The notes: generated by a model from the letters alone, not told the origin. A stretch of 64,000 nt of DNA from Streptomyces macrolidinus (GCF_023887685.1 NZ_JAMWMR010000020.1:62001-126000), one strand, 5' to 3'; shown: positions 1 to 7,580, counted from the first letter of the stretch. Program-made: numbers and translations.

Positions 1-140
1 GGCGGATCCGCGCGCACGGCCCGCTCGCCGAGGTCCGCGGTGACGCGCCGACCCTGCAGCAGGCGTTCCTGGAACTGGTGGGCGCGGGCAGCCGTACGGC
101 CGGTGCCGACCTCGACTGGCTCGGCGGCGGCGCCCGATGA
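1..140 (+). CDS. ABC transporter ATP-binding protein, C-terminal end (partial)
   Basis: Only the last 45 codons are in the window (reading frame begins at base 3). The tail contains a segment of the type LQQAFLELVG that is common at the C-terminus of ABC exporter ATPases, then a short Gly/Ala-rich end. The stop codon TGA at 138-140 overlaps the ATG of the permease at 137 (ATGA), so the two are translationally coupled and very probably form one ABC export system. The substrate cannot be judged. No Walker motifs are in the visible part, so the assignment rests on the tail and on the neighbour. Confidence 0.7.
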   Translation, partial: RIRAHGPLAEVRGDAPTLQQAFLELVGAGSRTAGADLDWLGGGAR

Positions 141-1738
141 GCACCGCGCCGACCACCGGCCTCACCGCCACGTTCGTCCGGCTGAAGCTGTCGCTGCTGC
201 GCAACGGGCTGCGGCAGTCCACCGGACGGCGGGCCGCCTACGTCACGTCCATCGTCTTCTCGCTGCTGTTCGCCGCGCTGCAGATGCTCGGTCTCGTCCT
301 GCTGCGCGGCAACGACCACGCGGGCACGGTCGCGGTGCTCGGCACGGCGGTCGTGGCTCTCGGCTGGGCGGTGTTGCCGCTGTTCTTCCCGAGCGGCGAC
401 GAGACGCTCGACCCCACGCGCCTGGTGATGCTGCCGTTGCGCCCACAGCCCATGGTCCGCGCGCTGCTGACGGCGTCCCTGGTCGGCATCGGCCCGCTGT
501 TCACGCTGTGTCTGCTGGTGGGTTCGGTGATCTCCGTGGCGCACGGCGCTGCGGCCTTCGGCACCGCTGTGGTCGCCACCGTCCTCGCGCTGCTGATCTG
601 CATGGCGCTCGCGCGGGCCGTCGCCGCCGCCAACATCCGGCTGCTGTCCAGCCGCAAGGGCCGCGATCTGGCCGTCCTGAGCGGTCTGGTCATCGCGATC
701 GGCGCGCAGGTGGTCAACTTCGGCGCACAGCGGCTCGGTTCGGGCGGACTTGCCCAACTGGAGCCGGTGTGGAACATCGTGCGCTGGGTGCCGCCCGCCT
801 CCGCGATCGGCGCGGTGGAGTCGGTCAGCCAGGGGTCGTACGGCGTCGGTGTCGCCCAACTGCTCCTGAGCGCGGCGGCGTTGGCGGGCCTGCTGGCACA
901 GTGGTCACGCAGCCTGACGAAGCTGATGACCTCGCCCGACGAGTCCACGCTCCAGGCCGCCGAACCGGGGCCCGCGGAGCGCTCCTCGGCGAACCTGTCC
1001 CGGCTGCTGCCCACGGGCCGCACCGGCACGGTCATGGAGCGCACCCTGCGCTACATGTGGCGTGACCCCAAGACCAAGACGGCCTGGGTGACCGCGCTCG
1101 CGATCGGGATGATCGTGCCGGTCTTCAACGCCCTCCAGGGCACCGGCTCGGTCTACTTCGCCTGCTTCGCAGCCGGGATGCTCGGCATCCAGATGTACAA
1201 CCAGTTCGGGCAGGACACCTCCGCGTTCTGGATGGTCGCGATGACGATCTCCTCGCCCCGCGACGCGTACGCGGAGCTGCGTGGCCGGGCGCTGGCGCTG
1301 CTGCTGGTCACGCTGCCGTACACCGCCCTGGTCGGCGTCGTGACGGCCGCGCTCCTCGGCGCCTGGGCGAAGCTGCCCGAGACGCTCGGGCTCTCCTTCG
1401 CGCTGCTGGGCGCGATGCTGGCCACGGGCACGTGGAGCTCGGTCCGCTTCCCGTACTCGATACCGCAGGAGGGCTACAAGAACGTGGTCCCCGGGCAGGC
1501 CGGGATCGCCTGGGCCTCCATCGTCGGCGGCATGGTCTCGGCGGCCCTGCTCGCGGCGCCCGTGATCGCGGCGACGATCTGGCTGAACGCCAGCGCGGAC
1601 GGCGCCGACTGGGCCTGGCTCCTGCTGCCCGTGGGCTGCGTCTACGGGGTGCTGATCCTGCGCCTCAGCCTCCGTCTCGCGGCCCCGCGCGCGGCGCGCC
1701 GCCTGCCGGAGATCCTGGCGGCGGTCAGCAAGGGCTAG
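137..1738 (+). CDS. ABC transporter permease (533 aa)
   Basis: A 533-aa integral membrane protein starting at the ATG that overlaps the ATPase stop. Several hydrophobic helices occupy the N-terminal half (roughly residues 35-250), then comes a cytoplasmic stretch rich in Pro/Glu/Ser around residues 265-300, then a second membrane block to the end. It resembles the large unspecific permeases paired with actinobacterial drug/lipid-type ABC ATPases. The gene ends seven codon-equivalents before a 44-bp palindrome and is the last of its operon. The substrate is unknown. No frameshift is seen, and the GC-rich codon use matches core genes. Confidence 0.87.
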   Translation: MSTAPTTGLTATFVRLKLSLLRNGLRQSTGRRAAYVTSIVFSLLFAALQMLGLVLLRGNDHAGTVAVLGTAVVALGWAVLPLFFPSGDETLDPTRLVMLPLRPQPMVRALLTASLVGIGPLFTLCLLVGSVISVAHGAAAFGTAVVATVLALLICMALARAVAAANIRLLSSRKGRDLAVLSGLVIAIGAQVVNFGAQRLGSGGLAQLEPVWNIVRWVPPASAIGAVESVSQGSYGVGVAQLLLSAAALAGLLAQWSRSLTKLMTSPDESTLQAAEPGPAERSSANLSRLLPTGRTGTVMERTLRYMWRDPKTKTAWVTALAIGMIVPVFNALQGTGSVYFACFAAGMLGIQMYNQFGQDTSAFWMVAMTISSPRDAYAELRGRALALLLVTLPYTALVGVVTAALLGAWAKLPETLGLSFALLGAMLATGTWSSVRFPYSIPQEGYKNVVPGQAGIAWASIVGGMVSAALLAAPVIAATIWLNASADGADWAWLLLPVGCVYGVLILRLSLRLAAPRAARRLPEILAAVSKG

Positions 1739-1740
1739 TT

Positions 1741-1784
1741 CGGCCACTGCCCCCGGTCCCGGCCGGGACCGGGGGCAGTGGCCG
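1741..1784. terminator. 44-bp perfect palindrome, bidirectional terminator between convergent genes
   Basis: Bases 1741-1762 are the exact reverse complement of 1763-1784, giving a stem of about 20 bp with a 4-nt loop. It fills the 49-bp gap between the permease stop (1738) and the hydrolase stop (1788). There is no T-run, as is normal for Streptomyces terminators. It can serve both strands. Confidence 0.9.
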
Positions 1785-1787
1785 GGG

Positions 1788-2648
1788 TCAGGGTGTGAGC
1801 AGCGAGTCCAGGAACGGTTCGATCGCCGCGCGCCAGGCCTCCGGCTGGTCGTAGTGGACGAGGTGGCCGGCGTCGGCCACCTCCGCGTACCGGCCGTGCG
1901 GCAGGACGCGCACCATCTCCTGCGCCTCCGCCCGGCCGAGCTGGCCGTCCAGACCGCGCAGGACGAGGGCCGGGCACCGCACCTGCGCCAGCTCCTCCCA
2001 GTGCGCGTCGTACACCCAGGTCTCGCGGGAGCGCAGCATCTGCTCCGGTTCGAAGACCGGCCGCCAGCCGTCCTCGGACTCGGCCATCACCTCGGCGTAG
2101 AACGCGCCGCGGGCCGGGTTCGGGCGCTCCACCCAGGGGTCGTCCTCGCCGAACCACTTGCGTACGTCGGCGAGCGTGGCGAAGGGGAGCGGCCAGGTGG
2201 TGAACCAGTTCTCCCACTCGCGCTGCGAGGCCGCGCCGAGCGCGGAGGCCCGCATGTCGCAGATGATCAGACCGCGCACCAGATCGGGGCGCTGGGCGGC
2301 GAGCTGCCAGGCGGTCAGGGCGCCCATGGCATGGCCGATGAGGACGGCCGGGGCGAGGCCGAGCTGGTCGAGGGCCGCCGCGACGTCGTCGGTGTAGGCC
2401 TCGCGGGTGTAGCGGCCCAGGGGCGGCTTGTCGCTCTGGCCGTGACCGCGCAGGTCGAGCGCGACCGCGCGGTGGCGACCGGAGAGCCAGCGGGCGGTGG
2501 ACGCCCAGTGCGAGGCACGGCCCATCAGCCCGTGCAGTAACAGCACCCCCGGCGCGCGGTCGTCCTCCCCCGCCTTGGGGGGATCGGCGAACTCCCACGC
2601 GGCGAGGCGGACGCCTCCCGCTCCCCTCACGTCGATGCGCCGCACCAT
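1788..2648 (-). CDS. alpha/beta hydrolase-fold protein with Ala in place of the nucleophile Ser
   Basis: 286 aa with the classical alpha/beta hydrolase layout. The oxyanion region is LLLHGLMG (about residues 37-43), DLRGHGQS sits near 65-72, and the nucleophile elbow reads GHAMG at 105-109. A late acid occurs in LRGLDGQ, and the expected catalytic His lies in DAGHLVHYDQP near the C-terminus. The elbow normally reads GxSxG; here the central residue is Ala (codon GCC on the minus strand), so the protein is unlikely to act as a normal serine hydrolase. The fold, acid and His are otherwise kept. The ATG at 2648 fits the conserved N-terminus. It stands alone, convergent with the ABC permease, behind a long leader with short tandem repeats. 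Confidence 0.85.
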   Translation of the reverse strand: MVRRIDVRGAGGVRLAAWEFADPPKAGEDDRAPGVLLLHGLMGRASHWASTARWLSGRHRAVALDLRGHGQSDKPPLGRYTREAYTDDVAAALDQLGLAPAVLIGHAMGALTAWQLAAQRPDLVRGLIICDMRASALGAASQREWENWFTTWPLPFATLADVRKWFGEDDPWVERPNPARGAFYAEVMAESEDGWRPVFEPEQMLRSRETWVYDAHWEELAQVRCPALVLRGLDGQLGRAEAQEMVRVLPHGRYAEVADAGHLVHYDQPEAWRAAIEPFLDSLLTP

Positions 2649-2670
2649 CGTCCTGGAACCCCCCTGGCTC

Positions 2671-2722
2671 CGCTCAGTACTTCTGCAGTCGCTCAGTACT
2701 TCTGCGCTTCTGTACTTCTGCG
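2671..2722. repeat. 19-bp tandem repeat (two copies plus a truncated third)
   Basis: CGCTCAGTACTTCTGC begins at 2671 and again at 2690, with a 19-bp period. A shortened third copy carrying GTACTTCTGCG follows at 2712-2722. The array lies 23-74 bp upstream of the alpha/beta hydrolase start on its minus-strand leader. It could be a regulator array or 5' UTR element; no known motif is recognised. Confidence 0.7.
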
Positions 2723-2756
2723 TGTTCCGCGCGTTCTGCGTTACTACGTCACGTTA

Positions 2757-2772
2757 TCGAAAGGTCTTTCGA
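2757..2772. promoter_or_regulatory. 16-bp palindrome TCGAAAGGTCTTTCGA, candidate operator
   Basis: The arms TCGAAAG/CTTTCGA are perfect and separated by GT. It lies 109 bp upstream of the hydrolase start. It resembles, but does not match, the actinobacterial LexA box (TCGAAC-N4-GTTCGA), because both inner positions differ symmetrically. An AT-richer stretch flanks it, as expected for a promoter zone. Confidence 0.45.
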
Positions 2773-2939
2773 AATCACCGCTTCCGGCGGTAACACCCCA
2801 CCTTCGAGTGACCTTTCCCGAGGATTGACCGCCGTCTCCGTGGGGAGATCTTCAGCGGGAGGCGGACCGCTCGGGGAAATCCGGTCCGAGGGGGATGACC
2901 CTGGGAGCTCGGGGCTCCGGGTCAGCACAGGGGAGGACA

Positions 2940-2967
2940 GGCCCCGGCGCCCCAGGGCGCCGGGGCC
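2940..2967. terminator. 13-bp GC hairpin, probable terminator
   Basis: Arms 2940-2952 and 2955-2967 are perfectly complementary with a 2-nt CA spacer. It lies about 290 bp beyond the stop of the DtxR-type gene on the minus strand, so it could end that transcript or an unrecognised small transcript in the gap. Confidence 0.6.
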
Positions 2968-3203
2968 CTCCGCGTATCGGCGCCAGCTCCATCCGCCGCC
3001 CCCTTCCCGGCCAGGTGACATCACGGTCACCGTCCGGCCAAGAGCCCTCCGGTCATATGCCTCGCGCACCAGCCTCGCACGGGAACGGCCCGGCCGCTGC
3101 GGTCGGACCGGCTGAATCTTGGTTGCGGTAAGATCGCGAAATCATCACAACTCGCCCTGAAAGCACGGGTGTTGAAGACATCGCAGGTGCGGGGCGTCGG
3201 GGT

Positions 3204-3269
3204 GGTCGCTCAGCGCGTGGCCGTGCGGGCGCTTCAGCGCTCGGCCGCGCGGGCGCTCAGCGCTTGGCC
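3204..3269. repeat. about 22-bp triplicate repeat overlapping the DtxR-type stop codon
   Basis: Three similar blocks of the form GCGGGCGCTCAGCGCTnGGCC lie at 3204-3222 (degenerate), 3225-3246 and 3249-3269. The last copy contains the final codons and TGA stop (3257-3259) of the regulator, so the end of the gene has been duplicated into its 3' flank. Confidence 0.65.
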
Positions 3270-3949
3270 ACGAAGACATGGGAGGCGATGTCCGCCTCCA
3301 GCTCGGCCGCCTCGCCGCCGCTGCCCACCAGGACACCGCCCGCGCCCTGCGTCACGCTGACCACCGAACCGGGCTGCACGCCCGCCCGGCGCAGCATGTG
3401 CATGAGCTGCGCGTCCGTCTGGATGGGCTCGCCGATGCGCCGTACGACGACCGTCTTGCCGTCCGCGCCCGGGTCCAGCTCCGCGAGCGAGACCATGCCC
3501 TCGCCCAGGAACGGGGCCGCGTCGTCCCGCTCGCCCAGCTCCTCCAGGCCCGGGATCGGGTTGCCGTACGGCGACTCCGTGGGGTGGCGCAGCAGCTCCA
3601 GGACGCGGCGCTCGACGGCCTCGCTCATGACATGCTCCCAGCGGCACGCCTCGGCGTGCACCTGCTCCCACTCCAGGCCGATCACATCGACCAGCAGGCA
3701 CTCGGCCAGACGGTGCTTGCGCATCACACGCGTGGCGAGGCGGCGGCCCTCGTCCGTCAGCTCCAGATGGCGGTCGGCGGCGACCGCGACCAGGCCGTCG
3801 CGTTCCATCCGCGCCACGGTCTGGCTGACCGTCGGGCCGCTCTGGTCGAGCCGCTCGGCGATCCGGGCGCGCATGGGGACCACGCCTTCCTCCTCGAGTT
3901 CGAGGATGGTGCGGAGATACATCTCCGTGGTGTCGATCAGTCCGGACAT
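3257..3949 (-). CDS. DtxR/IdeR-family metal-dependent transcriptional regulator
   Basis: 230 aa from the ATG at 3949, preceded by a good ribosome site (GAGGGG). Domain order: N-terminal winged helix (residues 1-70; MSGLIDTTEMYLRTILELEE, then the recognition part DQSGPTVSQTVARMERDGL). The metal-binding and dimerisation domain follows (about 75-140; it has the MRKHRLAECLL and CRWEHVMS segments with Cys/His ligands). A C-terminal SH3-like domain ends the protein (about 150-230). It should repress iron- or manganese-responsive genes with Fe2+/Mn2+ as co-repressor. It diverges from the SIS gene with 296 bp between the starts. From memory the S. coelicolor neighbour is the iron repressor called DesR; orthology is inferred from context only. 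Confidence 0.93.
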   Translation of the reverse strand: MSGLIDTTEMYLRTILELEEEGVVPMRARIAERLDQSGPTVSQTVARMERDGLVAVAADRHLELTDEGRRLATRVMRKHRLAECLLVDVIGLEWEQVHAEACRWEHVMSEAVERRVLELLRHPTESPYGNPIPGLEELGERDDAAPFLGEGMVSLAELDPGADGKTVVVRRIGEPIQTDAQLMHMLRRAGVQPGSVVSVTQGAGGVLVGSGGEAAELEADIASHVFVAKR

Positions 3950-4206
3950 ACGTGCCCCTCGATGAGATTGCCGGAGGCTCGACGGCTCACCGGCGCGTGC
4001 GCTGGCCCTGCCCCAATTCTGACGCATGGGACCGACAACCGGGGCGTGGGCAACGGAGTCGGGCGGTGCGGACAAGGGTTCCCCCACGGCGTCCGCACGG
4101 GAGCGGCGGCGGTACGGCACGGGCCCTGCGGCGGTATTGACAGCGCACTGGTCCGGACCGCACCGTGATCCGCGACCGGGGCCGCCCACGGCTCCGGTAC
4201 GACCGA

Positions 4207-4233
4207 TACATCGGGTACATCGAGTACATCAAG
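4207..4233. repeat. three tandem 9-mers TACATCGRG just upstream of the SIS gene
   Basis: TACATCGGG (4207-4215), TACATCGAG (4216-4224) and TACATCAAG (4225-4233) run head to tail and end next to the GGGGGAG ribosome site of the gene starting at 4246. A TTGACA hexamer (4137-4142) lies upstream. The array may be an operator or a translational element. Confidence 0.7.
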
Positions 4234-4245
4234 GGGGAGTGGCCG

Positions 4246-5019
4246 ATGCGCGAGGAGCCGACGGACGCGAGCGAGCCGGCCGGGAGGTTCTTCGACGCGG
4301 CGATCGGGCTGCTGGCCCGCGTCCGCGACGAGGAGGCGAAGTCGATCGCGGCGGCCGGTGCCCTGGTCGCGGACACCGTCGCCGCCGGTGGCCGGTTGTT
4401 CGCGTTCGGTGCCGGGCACTCGTCGCTGGCCGCGCAGGACCTCGTCTACCGCGCGGGCGGCCTCGCCCTGATGAACCTGCTCGCGGTGCCCGGCGTCGTC
4501 GGCGTGGACGTCGTACCGGCGACCCTGGGCTCGGCGCTGGAGCGGGTCGAGGGCCTGGCCGGAGCGGTCCTCGACACCAGCCCGCTGCGCTCGGGCGACC
4601 TCCTCGTGGTCATCTCCCTGTCCGGCCGCAACGCGCTCCCCGTCGAGATGGCGATGACCGCCCGCGCGCGCGGCGTCAGGATCATCGGGGTGACCTCGGT
4701 GGCGTACGCCTCCGAGACGACCTCGCGGCACGCCTCCGGCACGTATCTCAAGGACCACTGCGACCTCGTGCTCGACTCGAAGATCGCGGTGGGCGACGCG
4801 GAACTCGCTCTCGACGGCGTCCCCGCCCCCTTCGCCCCCGCCTCCACCGTCGTCACCACGGCCCTGCTCCAGGCGGTCATGGCCACGGCCGCGGGCACCC
4901 TCGCCGAGCGCGGCATCGACCCGCCGCTGCTGAGGTCGGGGAACGTCGACGGCGGCCTGGAGTGGAACGACCGGATCATGCGGGAGTACGGCGACCGGAT
5001 CTTCTACCGGCACGCGTAG
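4246..5019 (+). CDS. SIS-domain sugar-phosphate binding protein
   Basis: 257 aa. The ATG at 4246 is chosen because GGGGGAG lies 7 bases upstream; the longer in-frame version from 4165 has no ribosome site. The protein is a SIS-type fold with VADTVAAGGRLFAFGAGHSS near residue 40 and VVISLSGRNALPVEMAMTAR near 125, the two phosphosugar-binding segments of the UPF0309/phosphosugar isomerase type. A later PLLRSGNVDGG segment is typical of this subgroup. It probably binds or isomerises an amino-sugar phosphate in the cytoplasm; the exact substrate is not readable. It is divergent from the DtxR-type regulator and convergent with the PAS protein. Confidence 0.85.
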   Translation: MREEPTDASEPAGRFFDAAIGLLARVRDEEAKSIAAAGALVADTVAAGGRLFAFGAGHSSLAAQDLVYRAGGLALMNLLAVPGVVGVDVVPATLGSALERVEGLAGAVLDTSPLRSGDLLVVISLSGRNALPVEMAMTARARGVRIIGVTSVAYASETTSRHASGTYLKDHCDLVLDSKIAVGDAELALDGVPAPFAPASTVVTTALLQAVMATAAGTLAERGIDPPLLRSGNVDGGLEWNDRIMREYGDRIFYRHA

Positions 5020-5039
5020 CCCGTGCACTGCGGGGCCGC

Positions 5040-6479
5040 CTACGCTCCCGTCTCCTCCCACCGCTCGGCCAGGTCCAGCGCGGCGGCGATCCGTACCGCC
5101 ACGTCCTCCGCGTAGACCGCGTCGGCCCGTTCGAAGCCGCCGCGTCCGGCGCCGCGCAGGAACGTCACGACGCCGAGCGTCCGGCCGCGGCTGCGCAGCA
5201 CCGCGCACAGCGCGTGCACCGCGTCGGGGGGCCACTGCCGGGCCAGCGCCCACGCGCGGGCCCGCTCGGGGTCGAGGGCGCCCGCCGCGGCCCGGACGGA
5301 GGCCGCGCGCTCCGCGCACTGCACGGCCGGATGCCCGTCGCCGTACGGGACGGGCAGTCCCGCCTTGCCGGTGAGCGCGCTCGGTCCCGGCCCGCCCGCC
5401 GGGGTCTCCGCCGTCCGCACCAGGCGTACGGGCCCGGGGCCGTCCGCTGCCACGCCGCCCACCGTCCGGTCGATCAGCGCGTGGTCGGCGAACCCGGCGA
5501 GCGCGAAGTCGAGATGGACCGTGGCCGCCTCGCGCGGGTCCTCGCACTCGGCGGCGGCCCGCGCGGCACGGTGCGACTGCTGGGAGCGGAAGCGCAGCAG
5601 CGCCGCCTCCCGCTCCTGCCGCCTGACCTCGGTGACGTCCTGGAACAGCCACCCCACGCCGAGCGGGGCCGGTTCCTCCGCGAGCGGCGAGGCCAGTCGC
5701 AGGAAGCCGCTGTGCCAGCACCGCCGCTGGTCGCCCTCTTCGCCGCGCACGCTGACCCATACGTCGGCGGGGGCGGGCGGGGCGCCCTCGGCGAGCACAT
5801 GGGTCAGCGCGCTCTCCAGCTCCTCGACGCCTTGGGAGAGCAGCTCCCCGAGGGGCCGTCCGAGCACGGCCGTACGCCCGGTACCGAGCGCGCGGGCCGC
5901 GTGGACGTTGACGAGGGCGGGCCGCAGATCGGCGTCCACGAGCACCACGCCCCAGCTCGCGTTCTCGAACAGGGCCTCGCTCAGCGCGATGGACCGCTCC
6001 AGGTCGATCTGTGTGTGGACCTCGCTGAAGGCGCAGTAGACCCCGGCGGGCCGCCCCGCAGCATCCCGCACGGCCGCCGACTGGATGCGTACGAGTACCC
6101 GCCCGCCGCTCTTGGTGAGCAGCGCGGACTCGTGCACCTGACGCCCGGTGGACGCCATCACGGACATCAGCCGCGCCTCGACCTCGGCGGCGTCGGCGGT
6201 GCGCACGGCCCATCCGGCCAGCCCACGCCGTCCCACGGCCTCGGCGGCCGTCCAGCCGAGGATCCGCTCGGCCTCCCGGTTCCAGTGAGTCACCACGCCG
6301 TCGGCGTCGAAGGCGCACAGCGCCGCGTCCATCCCGTCGAGAAGCGTGGCCAGCAGATCCGGACCGCCCCGCGCGGGCTCGCCCGGCCCCAGCTCGTCCG
6401 TGGTCCCGCTACGCCGGGAAGCATTCACCCGAACCCCCATGCAGCCTGCCGCGTCCGCGCGTACGGCGCGTGCGCTCAC
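5040..6479 (-). CDS. PAS-PAS-GAF sensory protein without an output domain
   Basis: 479 aa from a GTG at 6479 (an ATG at 6440 is an alternative; neither has a strong ribosome site). A first PAS domain is near residues 40-150 (ALCAFDADGVVTHWNREAERILGW) and a second near 160-290 (SWGVVLVDADLRPALVNVHAARALG). The C-terminal third looks like a GAF domain ending with a coiled segment (VRIAAALDLAERWEE). Such modules usually sit in front of a SpoIIE-type PP2C phosphatase or kinase in Streptomyces; here the protein ends without one. It may sense a ligand or light and act through a partner. A 7-bp inverted repeat (6511-6517/6530-6536) lies just upstream. Confidence 0.8.
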   Translation of the reverse strand: MSARAVRADAAGCMGVRVNASRRSGTTDELGPGEPARGGPDLLATLLDGMDAALCAFDADGVVTHWNREAERILGWTAAEAVGRRGLAGWAVRTADAAEVEARLMSVMASTGRQVHESALLTKSGGRVLVRIQSAAVRDAAGRPAGVYCAFSEVHTQIDLERSIALSEALFENASWGVVLVDADLRPALVNVHAARALGTGRTAVLGRPLGELLSQGVEELESALTHVLAEGAPPAPADVWVSVRGEEGDQRRCWHSGFLRLASPLAEEPAPLGVGWLFQDVTEVRRQEREAALLRFRSQQSHRAARAAAECEDPREAATVHLDFALAGFADHALIDRTVGGVAADGPGPVRLVRTAETPAGGPGPSALTGKAGLPVPYGDGHPAVQCAERAASVRAAAGALDPERARAWALARQWPPDAVHALCAVLRSRGRTLGVVTFLRGAGRGGFERADAVYAEDVAVRIAAALDLAERWEETGA

Positions 6480-6510
6480 CGGCCCTCATTCAACTCGACC
6501 GTGACGCAGC

Positions 6511-6536
6511 ACACATCCGCTTCGCGAAAGATGTGT
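6511..6536. promoter_or_regulatory. ACACATC/GATGTGT inverted repeat between divergent transcription units
   Basis: Perfect 7-bp arms (6511-6517 and 6530-6536) separated by 12 bp. It is 32 bp upstream of the PAS gene GTG on one side and 26 bp upstream of the -35 hexamer at 6562 on the other, a suitable place for a shared operator. Confidence 0.45.
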
Positions 6537-6561
6537 CGTGGTCGTGCTCTCGGAAATTCGG

Positions 6562-6590
6562 TTGAGCGCCCACCGAGTGGTTCCTAGGGT
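6562..6590 (+). promoter_or_regulatory. vegetative-type promoter for a short transcript
   Basis: TTGAGC at 6562-6567, a spacer of exactly 17 bp, then TAGGGT at 6585-6590, close to the HrdB-type consensus of Streptomyces. Transcription would start near 6597, a few bases before an AAAGGAGGTGG ribosome site and a 12-codon ORF at 6623. Confidence 0.6.
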
Positions 6591-6622
6591 GTGGAGCACA
6601 GCGAAAGGAGGTGGTTCGGCGA

Positions 6623-6661
6623 ATGTATGACAACCGGACGGCTGAGGTGACTGCGGGCTGA
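6623..6661 (+). CDS. 12-residue small ORF with strong promoter and ribosome site
   Basis: ATG at 6623 to TGA at 6659-6661 encodes MYDNRTAEVTAG. It is preceded by GAAAGGAGGTGG, a near-perfect anti-16S complement, and by a spaced -35/-10 pair. The stop codon sits in the loop of a small hairpin (6654-6668), followed by a hairpin at 6698-6715 and a long inverted repeat at 6741-6812. No downstream gene on this strand could be controlled by it as a leader peptide (the next plus-strand gene starts at 7800, beyond the opposite-strand pdxH). It may be a small protein gene, a dual-function small RNA, or a remnant of a longer gene. Homology is unknown. Confidence 0.45.
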   Translation: MYDNRTAEVTAG

Positions 6662-6740
6662 CGGCCCGTCGTCGTACTCGGTTTCGGCGCCGGACCCGCG
6701 CGTGAGCACACGCGCAGCCGGCCAATTCCACGCAGTCACC

Positions 6741-6812
6741 CGACCCGCGAGCTCGCCGGCACGTCCGGCCGGCTTCTCCGCCGCCAGGCGGAGGACCCGA
6801 GCTCGCGGGTCG
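6741..6812. terminator. 15-bp inverted repeat, probable bidirectional terminator
   Basis: CGACCCGCGAGCTCG (6741-6755) is the exact reverse complement of 6798-6812; the 42-nt loop holds further GC-rich stems (6781-6791). It lies after the 12-codon ORF on the plus strand and 34 bp after the pdxH stop on the minus strand, so it can end both transcripts. Confidence 0.65.
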
Positions 6813-6845
6813 TTCGCGTCCACCGACGACCCAGGACGCCCCCCT

Positions 6846-7580
6846 TCAGGGGCTGAGGCGCTCCACCCGCCACGCCCCGTCCGCCGCCGCGACATAGCGC
6901 AGACGGTCATGGAGGCGGTTCTCGCGGCCCTGCCAGAACTCGACCGTCCTCGGGGCGATACGGAACCCGCCCCAGTGCGGCGGGACCGGGACCTGGCCAC
7001 CGCCCTCCGGATAGCGGGTGCTCAACTCCTCGTAGGCGGCGTCGAGTTCGGTACGGGACTCGATGACCGAGGACTGGGCGCTGGCCCAGGCGCCCAACTG
7101 GGAGCCGTGCGGGCGGGTACGGAAGTAGGCGGCCGTCTCGTCGCGGCCGGTGCGGCGGGCCGTGCCGGTGACGATCACCTGGCGGGCGATCGGATGCCAG
7201 GGGAAGAGCAGCGCGACATGGGGGTTGGCCGCCAACTCGCGCGCCTTGCGGGACTCGTAGTTGGTGTAGAAGACGAAGCCCTGGGTGTCGTACTGCTTCA
7301 TCAGCACCGTGCGCGAGCTGGGACGGCCCGCCGCGTCCACCGTGGAGACGATCATCGCGTTCGGCTCGTAGATCATCCCCCGCACGGCGGCCTGGGCGGC
7401 CTGGTGGAACCAGCGGGCGAACTGGTCCATGGGGTGGGCGGCGAGCGAGGACGCGTCGAGCCCCTCGGTGCGGTAGTGCAACCGCATCTCGGCGGGATCG
7501 GAGACCGGGTCCTCGACGGGTCCCTCGGCCGCGCGCTCGACGATGGGTTCCAGTGGCTTGTCCGGGAAGCGGTCGGTCAC
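6846..7580 (-). CDS. pdxH: pyridoxamine 5'-phosphate oxidase
   Basis: 244 aa from the GTG at 7580 ([10 protein letters not shown]); a longer reading frame to 7673 adds about 31 residues with no family character. It is an FMN-dependent oxidase converting pyridoxamine/pyridoxine 5'-phosphate to pyridoxal 5'-phosphate. Visible family signatures: [21 protein letters not shown] (FMN binding), [29 protein letters not shown], and the C-terminal [16 protein letters not shown], a PdxH hallmark. The length is slightly longer than the E. coli enzyme. It is divergent from the citrate synthase across about 219 bp with an inverted repeat. Confidence 0.93.
   Translation of the reverse strand: MTDRFPDKPLEPIVERAAEGPVEDPVSDPAEMRLHYRTEGLDASSLAAHPMDQFARWFHQAAQAAVRGMIYEPNAMIVSTVDAAGRPSSRTVLMKQYDTQGFVFYTNYESRKARELAANPHVALLFPWHPIARQVIVTGTARRTGRDETAAYFRTRPHGSQLGAWASAQSSVIESRTELDAAYEELSTRYPEGGGQVPVPPHWGGFRIAPRTVEFWQGRENRLHDRLRYVAAADGAWRVERLSP

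Larger units (their letters stand above)
2649..3256. other. 608-bp intergenic region
   Basis: Region between the hydrolase start and the DtxR-type regulator stop, both minus strand. It holds the 19-bp tandem repeats (2671-2722), the 16-bp palindrome (2757-2772), a hairpin at 2896-2924 (TGACCC arms with an inner GGAGC/GCTCC stem), the strong GC hairpin at 2940-2967 and a three-copy repeat at 3204-3269. No ORF in it has convincing coding character; the candidates are low-complexity Arg/Pro/Gly reading frames. Confidence 0.6.

Noticed and set aside
2757-2772. True LexA/SOS box
   Set aside because: Both arms differ from TCGAAC/GTTCGA at the most conserved inner base; kept only as a palindrome.
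3937-6318. Long minus-strand reading frame of 793 codons across the SIS and PAS genes
   Set aside because: It is an Arg/Gly/Pro-rich shadow of two real genes in other frames; no domain, and third-position GC fits the other frames.
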